The notes below the pieces were generated by a model. It did not search any database and was not told where the DNA came from. It saw only the letters and a program-made list of their open reading frames with translations. A stretch of DNA of 36,929 bases. Origin: Burkholderiales bacterium. GTDB lineage: Bacteria; Pseudomonadota; Gammaproteobacteria; Burkholderiales; Casimicrobiaceae. Shown here one piece after another: positions 31,811-36,929 of this stretch (its first letter is position 1; the number at the start of each line of letters is the position of its first letter). Location of the stretch: NCBI GenBank assembly GCA_020847675.1, contig JADLBN010000033.1:1-36929 (forward strand), written 5' to 3'. Both the position numbers and the translations under genes were made by a program.

Positions 31811-33193
31811 ATGGCGAGTCCTCGTGCCGCGATCGAGGGGGAGAGCGTCGCCGTGGCGTACCTGAGCCTGTTCTCGGTCCTGCGACCCGGGCCCGGCCCG
31901 TCGTCGATGCACACCGCGGGGCCCTGGCTCGCGGCGCGGCGCTACGTCCACGACCTCGCGGCTTCCGGCCATCTCGGTTCGGTGACGCGGCTCGGCGTCG
32001 AACTCTACGGCGGAGCGGCCTGCGTCGGGCGCGAGTGCGGCGCGAGCGGTGCGATCGTCGCAGGGCTCGAAGGACTCGACCGGGCCGCCTGCGATGCCAG
32101 CGCTGTGCGGAGTGCCGTCGCGCGGTGCGAAGCCCGCCGCAGGGTTCGCCTCGATGGCCGCCACGAGATCCGTTTCGACCCTTCGGACGACATCGGTTTC
32201 CGGATCGACCGGGCGCTGCCCTACGACGGCGGCGCGATCCGCTTCGCCGCCTTCGACGCGGCGGGCGCCACGGTTGCCGACCGGCTGTACCTGCCGCTCG
32301 GAGACGACGTCGTTCTCGCTCGCGGCGAAATGCAAGCGGACGCGCCGGCGCTGCGCGTCCCGTACGACTACGCGGCGTCTGCCGACGCGTTGATCGACGC
32401 CTGCCGCGCGGCCGGCGGCCGCCGTATCGCGTTCGTGGCTCTCGCCGACGAAGGCGCGATCCTGCCTCCCGGTGAAGTGCGCTCCCGGCTCCTGGCGATG
32501 CGCGACCGGATGCTCGGAAGCATCGACCGCGGACTCCTGCGTACCGGTTCGCTTCCCGGCGGTCGCCGGCGGCAGGCCTCGGTCCTCGCGCAGGCGCTCG
32601 ACGACGACAAGACGACGGCGGCACAGCGCTGCCGCATCTACGCGATCGCCGCGGCCGAGGAGAACGCCGCGGGCGACGGCGGCGTGGCCGCGCCTTCGTC
32701 GGGTGCCGCGGGTGTCGTCGCGGGCCTGTTGCGCCACTCGCTCGCCCTCGGCGCCCAGACCGCCGATGCCGCAGCGGTCGAGTTCCTGGCGACGGCAGGT
32801 GCCACCGGCGCATTGCTGCGGCGGTCGGGCCTGAAACAGGTGGGCTGCCAGGGAGAGGTCGGGGTCGCGGCCGCGATGGCGGCGGCGGGCGCCGCGGCGG
32901 TCGCGGGTGCGACGCCGGCGCAGGCGCTGCGTGCCGCCGAACTCGCGCTCGAGCCGCACCTGGGCCTCGCCTGCGATCCGGTCGGAGGCCACATCGAGTC
33001 GCCTTGCGTCGAGCGCAACGGCCTCGCCGCGGCGCGCGCGTGCGCTGCGGCCGCAACGGCCATCCGCGACCCCGAACCGCGCGTCTCGCTCGACGCCGTC
33101 GTCCGGTCGATGCTCGAGTCGGCGCGCTCGCTCGCAGGGCGCTACAAGGAGGCCTCGCTCGGCGGCGTCGCCCTGTCGGTCACCGACTGCTGA
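31811..33193 (+). CDS. L-serine dehydratase, single-chain 4Fe-4S type
   Basis: This is a predicted iron-sulfur L-serine ammonia-lyase (460 aa), converting L-serine to pyruvate and ammonia. It has the usual beta domain then alpha domain. The alpha domain carries 'GCQGEVG' (C346) and 'LACDPVGGHIESPCVERN' (C388, C399), matching the three cluster cysteines of SdaA in spacing. The phosphate-like loop 'APSSGAAG' is present near 294-301. Two motifs differ from standard SdaA: 'PSSMHTAGPW' instead of PSSSHTVGP, and Ser-Ser where Thr-Asn is usual in the AP(T)NG loop. A related substrate is thus possible. The ATG at 31811 begins a sensible N-terminus; the longer ORF start at 31472 runs into aceK. Confidence 0.88.
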   Translation: MASPRAAIEGESVAVAYLSLFSVLRPGPGPSSMHTAGPWLAARRYVHDLAASGHLGSVTRLGVELYGGAACVGRECGASGAIVAGLEGLDRAACDASAVRSAVARCEARRRVRLDGRHEIRFDPSDDIGFRIDRALPYDGGAIRFAAFDAAGATVADRLYLPLGDDVVLARGEMQADAPALRVPYDYAASADALIDACRAAGGRRIAFVALADEGAILPPGEVRSRLLAMRDRMLGSIDRGLLRTGSLPGGRRRQASVLAQALDDDKTTAAQRCRIYAIAAAEENAAGDGGVAAPSSGAAGVVAGLLRHSLALGAQTADAAAVEFLATAGATGALLRRSGLKQVGCQGEVGVAAAMAAAGAAAVAGATPAQALRAAELALEPHLGLACDPVGGHIESPCVERNGLAAARACAAAATAIRDPEPRVSLDAVVRSMLESARSLAGRYKEASLGGVALSVTDC

Positions 33194-33249
33194 GGCGACG
33201 ATCGCGGAAGGGAGTCGGATTTACGGTCGCGATCTGCTAGCCTTCGGGC

Positions 33250-33603
33250 ATGCGCATCGCCCTCACCGCCGTCGTCGCCGCGCTCGCCCTCGCCGCCTGC
33301 GGCGCCCCCGAGAAGAAGCCGGAGCAGCCCTCCGGCGACACGATCGCCTGCCAGTTGGGTGGCCAGCGCATCGTCATCCGCTTCCTGCCCGACGAAGTGC
33401 GGATGCTGACGCCGGACGGCGAGCGGGTGACGCTCCAGAAGGTGCCGGCCTCGTCGGGCGTGCGCTACACGAACGGCCTGATGGAGGTCCGTGGCGGAGG
33501 CGGGCCGCGCACCGATCCGGGGGGCCTCATGTTCGTTCGCGACGGCACGGCGTGGCCGCTGACCGAGTGCGCGCCGCTGATGATCCCCGCGCCGGCGAAG
33601 TGA
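33250..33603 (+). CDS. MliC-like lipoprotein (putative lysozyme inhibitor)
   Basis: This is a predicted lipoprotein of 117 aa, with lipobox 'ALAACGAP'. The mature part follows the MliC/PliC pattern: 'ACQLGGQRIVIRF' (first Cys), 'MLTPDGERVTLQKV', 'SSGVRYTNG' (the SG-x-x-Y motif of inhibitors), 'GGLMFVRDG' and a closing 'TEC'. In that family the protein blocks C-type lysozyme at the outer membrane. The match is by pattern only; activity is not shown. It is 56 bp after the serine dehydratase gene and 96 bp before the dehydrogenase gene. Confidence 0.72.
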   Translation: MRIALTAVVAALALAACGAPEKKPEQPSGDTIACQLGGQRIVIRFLPDEVRMLTPDGERVTLQKVPASSGVRYTNGLMEVRGGGGPRTDPGGLMFVRDGTAWPLTECAPLMIPAPAK

Positions 33604-33699
33604 TGCCGCCCGACCGGGGCGATGCTGCCCGGCGGCCGCGTCGGGCCGGGTTGCAGGCGACCGACGGGCGCGACGAATCCACGATCCGGACCCGCCTCG

Positions 33700-34611
33700 T
33701 TGAGCGCCCGGCGTAGCCCTCCAGCGACCGTCGGCGTCATCGGCCCCGGCGCGATGGGGCTCGGCATCGTCGTGTCGCTCGTGCGCAACGGCTTTCCCGT
33801 CGTCGCGCGCGACGTGCGTCCCGATGCGAACGCCCGTGCGGCCGCCGCCGGTGCGACGGTGCCCGATTCGTCTGCCGCCGTCGCACACGCCGCGGGCATC
33901 GTCATCGTCGTCGTCGTGGATGCGAAACAGGTCGACGAGGTGCTGTTCGGCGCGGACGGCGTCGTTGCGTCGGGCGCACGCGGCCGCATCGTGATGATCG
34001 CGTCGACGCTCGACCCCGACTACGTGCGTTCGCTGCCGCCGCGCTGCGCCGATGCCGGCGTCACCATCCTCGACACACCGATCTCGGGCGGGCCTGCGAA
34101 GGCCCACGCCGGCACGATGACGATCATGGTCGCCGGTCCCGCGGCGGAGCGGGAACGCTGCGCCGGTGTCCTCGCGGCGATCGCGGGACGGCGCTTCGAG
34201 ATCTCCGACCGGGTGGGCGACGCCGCGTCGACCAAGATCGTGAACAACCTGCTCGCAGCCGCGAACCTCGCGGCTGCGGCCGAGGCCCTTGCGCTCGCCG
34301 AAGCGCTGGGACTCGATCTCGCGGCGACGGCGAACGTGATCGACGCGAGTTCGGGCGGAAGCTGGATCTTCGCCGACCGCGTACCGCGAGCGCTGGCGGG
34401 CGACTACGCGCCGCGTGCCGCGGCGAGGATTCTCGCGAAGGACGTCGGCATCGCCTGCGACGTCGGGAAGCGGGCCGGTGCCGATGCGACATTCGCCGAA
34501 GCCGCGCTGCGTGCGTTCGCCGATGCGGTCGACGCCGGGTACGGCGAGGACGACGACGCGGTGCTGGTGCGGCGGGCGCGGGAGCGGCTCGCGCGACGCT
34601 CGTCCGGCTGA
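33700..34611 (+). CDS. Beta-hydroxyacid dehydrogenase (3-hydroxyisobutyrate dehydrogenase-like)
   Basis: This is an NAD(P)-dependent dehydrogenase (303 aa from a TTG at 33700). The cofactor loop is 'VGVIGPGAMGLGI', where the usual third glycine position is met. The substrate-binding segment is 'DTPISGGPAKAHAGTM', and catalytic Lys is in 'STKIVNNLL'. The second domain is helical with 'GSWIFADR' and 'ILAKDVGIA'. Members act on 3-hydroxyisobutyrate, tartronate semialdehyde or related acids; which one here is not clear, and the Arg-rich strand 2 ('ARDVRPDA') favours NADP or neither. The track's start at 33622 (ATG) adds 26 low-complexity residues; the TTG gives the family length, but the choice is uncertain. 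Confidence 0.85.
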   Translation: MSARRSPPATVGVIGPGAMGLGIVVSLVRNGFPVVARDVRPDANARAAAAGATVPDSSAAVAHAAGIVIVVVVDAKQVDEVLFGADGVVASGARGRIVMIASTLDPDYVRSLPPRCADAGVTILDTPISGGPAKAHAGTMTIMVAGPAAERERCAGVLAAIAGRRFEISDRVGDAASTKIVNNLLAAANLAAAAEALALAEALGLDLAATANVIDASSGGSWIFADRVPRALAGDYAPRAAARILAKDVGIACDVGKRAGADATFAEAALRAFADAVDAGYGEDDDAVLVRRARERLARRSSG

Positions 34612-34637
34612 TTCGCACCTGTTGCGCGCGGCCTTCG

Positions 34638-36425
34638 CTACCTCCCTGCCACCGGCCCGCTCACGTCGTAGTAGCGGAACGAGAAGCTGCGGATCGGGTG
34701 CGCGCGGTAGTTCCGCACCCGCGCGTGCCACGCGTGGTCGTCGATCGTGTGCACGGTGAGGCGCATCGGCGCGTAGGCAACCATCAGCTCCTGCATCCTT
34801 CCGAACAGCGCGGTGCGCTCGGGCCCGTCGGGCAGCGCGCGCGCCTGGTCGTAGAGGCGGTCGTACTCGGGCAGCCGGAACCGCGCCTGGTTCTCCTGCC
34901 CGGCGTTGGGGCCGTAGAGGAGCTGCAGGAAGTTCTCGGCGTCGGGGTAGTCCGCCCACCAGCCGTCGGCGCGGAACGGAATCTTGCCCTGGCGCGCCAT
35001 CTTGCGAAGTTCCGGCAGCTTGTCCTTGCGGATCGCGAGCCTGATGCCGATCGCGTTCATGCTGCGGGTCCACAGTTCGTCCGCTTCGCGCTGCGTCGAG
35101 GTCGGCACCGACCAGCGTTCGAGCACCAGCGGCTTGCCGTCGGGCAATTCGCGGAAGCCGTCGCCGTCCCGATCCTTGTAGCCGAAGCGGTCGAGGAGCG
35201 CTCGCGCGGCGACCGGGTCGAACGTCTGCGCGCCGAAGTTCCATGCCGGGTCGTAACCGGCGACGCCCGGCGGCACGAGGCTTTGCGCGAGGACGCCGCG
35301 TCCCTTCTGCAGCACGCGCAGCCCTTCGGCGGCGTCGTAGGCCATTGCGATCGCGCGCCGAAGCGCGATCTTGTCCGGCGTGTAGCCGCCGACGAGCGGG
35401 TCGTCCATGTTGAAGTACACCCACCAGGCGTTCGGCCGCATCGCGGCCTCGTGGTGAATGCCCTGCGCCGCGAGTTCGGGCCGCAGTTTCCCGCCGGCGA
35501 GGAGTTCGCCCGACAGGTCCGCCGGCACGAGCGCGTCGAGGTCGATCTCGCCGTTGCGGAAGGCGAGCCAGCGCGACTGCGCCTCTTCGATCACGCTCAC
35601 CTCGACCCGATCGAGCAGCGGCAGCCGCTTGCCCTTGAGCGCGGCAGCGATCTCCTGCGACGCGGCGGGCACCGGTCCGGCCGGCACGTAGGTGTCCATG
35701 CGATAGCCGGGATTGCGCTCGAGCACCATGCGCGTGCTGCGCTTGTACTCGGCCAGCCGGAATGCCCCGGTCCCGACCGGATGCGCGCCGAGGTCGAGGC
35801 CGTAACGCTCGACGACCTCGCGCGCGACCGCGCCGAGGTAGGGCACCGCGAGGACGAACGGGAAGCGGAAATCCGGGGCGTCGAGGCGAATGCGAAGCGT
35901 GTAGCGGTCGACGACTTCCAGCCCGGCAAGCGGCGCCTCGTAGTCGAAGCGCCCGGCCTTCTGCGCGGCTCGGATCGCTTCGCCGGCCCCCGCGAGCCGG
36001 CCCTCGAGGAGCCACAGCCACGGCGACTTCACCTTCGGATCGAGCACCCGCCGGTAGGTGTAGGCGTAGTCCGCGGCGGTGAGTTCGCGCGGTTTGCCGC
36101 CGAACGCCGGATCGGGCGTGAAGAAGATGCCCTTCTTCACCCGGCAGATCCAGGTACGGCCGCCGTCGGGCGTGACCGGCATCGCCTCGAGCGTCCTGGG
36201 CACGAGCTTCACCGGCCGCACGAGGTAGTCGTAGTCGAGCATCGCCTCGAACACCTCGGAGATCACGGTGTCGGACGCCGCATCGGACGCGAACTGCGGA
36301 TCGAAGCTCGTCTCCGCGGTGGGGAGCATCACCTTCAGCACGCGAGCCGGATCCGCGGCAAGGGCTCCCGAAGCCGGGACCAGCGCGAGCGAGAGAAGGA
36401 AGGCGGATCGGGCTGCGGCGCGCAT
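34638..36425 (-). CDS. ABC-transporter substrate-binding protein, peptide/oligopeptide type
   Basis: This is a periplasmic binding protein (595 aa) of the SBP_bac_5 family. The signal peptide ends 'ASGALAADPARVLKV'; there is no lipobox, so it is soluble in the periplasm. Family features: 'TSFDPQFASDAASDTVISEVFEAMLDYDYLVRPVKLVPRTLEAMPVT' region at the N-terminus, the 'LTAADYAYTYRRVLDP' signature and 'VRPNAWWVYFNMDDPL'-like core, 'KIALRRAIAMAYD', and 'WWADYPDAENFLQLLYGPNA' near the C-terminus. The cognate permeases and ATPases are not in the window, so it is an orphan here. The ATG at 36425 is chosen because it gives the signal peptide. Confidence 0.92.
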   Translation of the reverse strand: MRAAARSAFLLSLALVPASGALAADPARVLKVMLPTAETSFDPQFASDAASDTVISEVFEAMLDYDYLVRPVKLVPRTLEAMPVTPDGGRTWICRVKKGIFFTPDPAFGGKPRELTAADYAYTYRRVLDPKVKSPWLWLLEGRLAGAGEAIRAAQKAGRFDYEAPLAGLEVVDRYTLRIRLDAPDFRFPFVLAVPYLGAVAREVVERYGLDLGAHPVGTGAFRLAEYKRSTRMVLERNPGYRMDTYVPAGPVPAASQEIAAALKGKRLPLLDRVEVSVIEEAQSRWLAFRNGEIDLDALVPADLSGELLAGGKLRPELAAQGIHHEAAMRPNAWWVYFNMDDPLVGGYTPDKIALRRAIAMAYDAAEGLRVLQKGRGVLAQSLVPPGVAGYDPAWNFGAQTFDPVAARALLDRFGYKDRDGDGFRELPDGKPLVLERWSVPTSTQREADELWTRSMNAIGIRLAIRKDKLPELRKMARQGKIPFRADGWWADYPDAENFLQLLYGPNAGQENQARFRLPEYDRLYDQARALPDGPERTALFGRMQELMVAYAPMRLTVHTIDDHAWHARVRNYRAHPIRSFSFRYYDVSGPVAGR

Positions 36426-36511
36426 GACGGAAGGATGCGGACGGGGAAGCCGAATCCTACCCAAAGCCGGCGCCAGCGGGCCCGCGCACGCGTGGCCGGT
36501 CCCCGCCGCGA

Positions 36512-36541
36512 TTGACCGGCCCGGGCTGCCGCCTCCATACT
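36512..36541 (+). promoter_or_regulatory. Sigma70-like promoter for the KTSC gene
   Basis: TTGACC (36512-36517) and CATACT (36536-36541) with an 18-bp spacer precede the KTSC gene by 68 nt. This is the best-formed -35 on the plus strand in this part of the window. Confidence 0.5.
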
Positions 36542-36609
36542 GGATCGCGGCGCAACGTTGCCGGGGATCGCCGGGCGGAGCGACGTTCCACGCCAGGGGG
36601 AAACGCGCG

Positions 36610-36819
36610 ATGGAGATGAAGCCGATGCACGGCGGCAGCCTCAAGTCCGCCGGCTACGACGAGCGGACGCGCAAGCTCGTCGTCGAGCTCAGTTCGGGAA
36701 CGTTCGAATACTCGGGCGTTTCGCCCGAGGTCTGGCGCCGGCTCGCGAGCTCGAGTTCGCCGTGGAGCTTCTTCCGCGACAACGTCGACGAGGAGTTCGT
36801 CGCCAAGCGCGTCCGCTAG
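36610..36819 (+). CDS. KTSC-domain protein
   Basis: This is a small protein (69 aa) consisting of one KTSC domain, a module also found at the C-terminus of some lysyl-tRNA synthetases and as stand-alone proteins in bacteria and phages. Conserved points are 'SAGYDERTRKLVVELSSGTFEYSGVSPEVWRRL' and 'SPWSFFRDNVDEEF'. Its function is not established; nucleic acid binding is proposed for the family. The ATG at 36610 has a Gly-rich ribosome site (aggggg) about 12 nt upstream. The longer track ORF from 36268 is shadow over the binding-protein gene. Confidence 0.88.
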   Translation: MEMKPMHGGSLKSAGYDERTRKLVVELSSGTFEYSGVSPEVWRRLASSSSPWSFFRDNVDEEFVAKRVR

Positions 36820-36853
36820 GCAGAAAGTGGGGTCAGGGCGGTGTAACCCCGTC

Positions 36854-36896
36854 ATTGCAACACCTTCTGGTTCAATGGAGAAGGGAGGTGTTCAAT
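36854..36896 (+). promoter_or_regulatory. Hairpin covering ribosome site and start codon of the edge ORF
   Basis: attgcaacacct (36854-36865) pairs with aggtgttcaat (36886-36896) with one bulged C. The right arm contains part of the Shine-Dalgarno (ggagg) and the first two bases of the ATG. This could hold down translation of messages that start upstream, a known device in some insertion sequences. Confidence 0.5.
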
Positions 36897-36929
36897 GGGA
36901 CAAAGTCGTAGGTTCACGGCGGCGGAGCA
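36895..36929 (+). CDS. 5' end of a possible transposase ORF (truncated by window edge)
   Basis: Eleven full codons are visible, reading MGQSRRFTAAE, after a good ribosome site (gggaggtg). The basic, short, 'RRFTAAE' start recalls the first helix of IS3-type OrfA or similar transposases, but this is too little to assign a family. An ATG 20 nt upstream (36875) is in another frame. The left end of the element is not placed; 'tgtaacccc' at 36842 is one candidate. Confidence 0.4.
   Translation, partial: MGQSRRFTAAE

Noticed and set aside
28966-31914. 982-aa minus-strand ORF over aceK
   Set aside because: Shadow of aceK; contains no recognisable domain and merges unrelated antisense segments.
33142-36021. 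959-aa minus-strand ORF over the dehydrogenase and binding-protein genes
   Set aside because: Its frame conflicts with the binding-protein gene, which has a signal peptide and family motifs; composition is shadow-like.
1-36929. CRISPR array, tRNA or rRNA genes
   Set aside because: No regularly spaced direct repeats beyond the heptad arrays, and no cloverleaf or rRNA-like sequence was noticed by eye.

Overview
The window is a stretch of very GC-rich (roughly 70%) bacterial chromosome. It carries 32 complete genes that I can support, plus the first codons of one more at the right edge. The gene families point to a betaproteobacterium: a DUF1631 protein, AceK, a DUF4124 protein, a short SET/post-SET protein, a KTSC protein, a KPN_02809-type zinc metallopeptidase, and a pilin-like C-terminal domain of the Neisseria/Burkholderiales type. 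I would not name a genus. No tRNA, rRNA or CRISPR array was seen.

Layout. (1) 1-6262 is a signalling and envelope block. It has a DUF2628 membrane protein fused to a pilin-like domain, a class III adenylate cyclase with a C-terminal FHA domain, and, divergent from these, a transmembrane Ser/Thr kinase with a HAMP domain. The kinase gene overlaps a LysM/polysaccharide-deacetylase lipoprotein gene, which in turn overlaps a TPR lipoprotein gene. A LysM/TPR lipoprotein gene converges on them, separated by a remarkable symmetric repeat element. (2) 7502-11655 holds exported or membrane proteins, including two paralogous zinc-ribbon/four-cysteine proteins, an HExxH lipoprotein and an SDR oxidoreductase. 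(3) 11986-16859 holds a DUF1631 protein, a TPR-GGDEF diguanylate cyclase and a Stf0-like sulfotransferase. (4) 16995-20959 holds an AEC transporter, an exported protein, a large GNAT-like protein and a SET-domain methyltransferase. (5) 21061-23771 holds ahpC and ahpD behind an AT-rich, Fur-box-like promoter, then a serine esterase. (6) 23772-26655 has hairpins, a small gene and a divergent LysR regulator with a clear T-N11-A box, then a quinone-oxidoreductase-like MDR enzyme. (7) 26826-36819 has ypfJ, a triple zinc-ribbon protein, small exported proteins, aceK, an L-serine dehydratase, an MliC-like lipoprotein, a beta-hydroxyacid dehydrogenase, a peptide-type ABC binding protein and a KTSC protein. 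The right edge has the start of what may be an insertion sequence.

How the parts may work together (inference). The FHA domain of the cyclase is a natural reader for phosphothreonine made by the adjacent kinase. The kinase is translationally linked to envelope lipoproteins with LysM, deacetylase and TPR domains, so the block looks like a sensor-to-cell-wall module. AhpC and AhpD form a peroxide-reduction pair. Much of the rest is ordinary housekeeping or accessory content.

The most unusual structure is at 5955-6262. Two 35-bp arrays of the heptad WCAGRRR face inward from the ends of two convergent genes, and the first heptad of each contains the gene's final Gln codon and TAG stop. Between them lies a 211-bp MITE-like core with 24-bp terminal inverted repeats (23/24 match). 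Other leads are the DUF2628-pilin fusion and the paralogous four-cysteine domain family.
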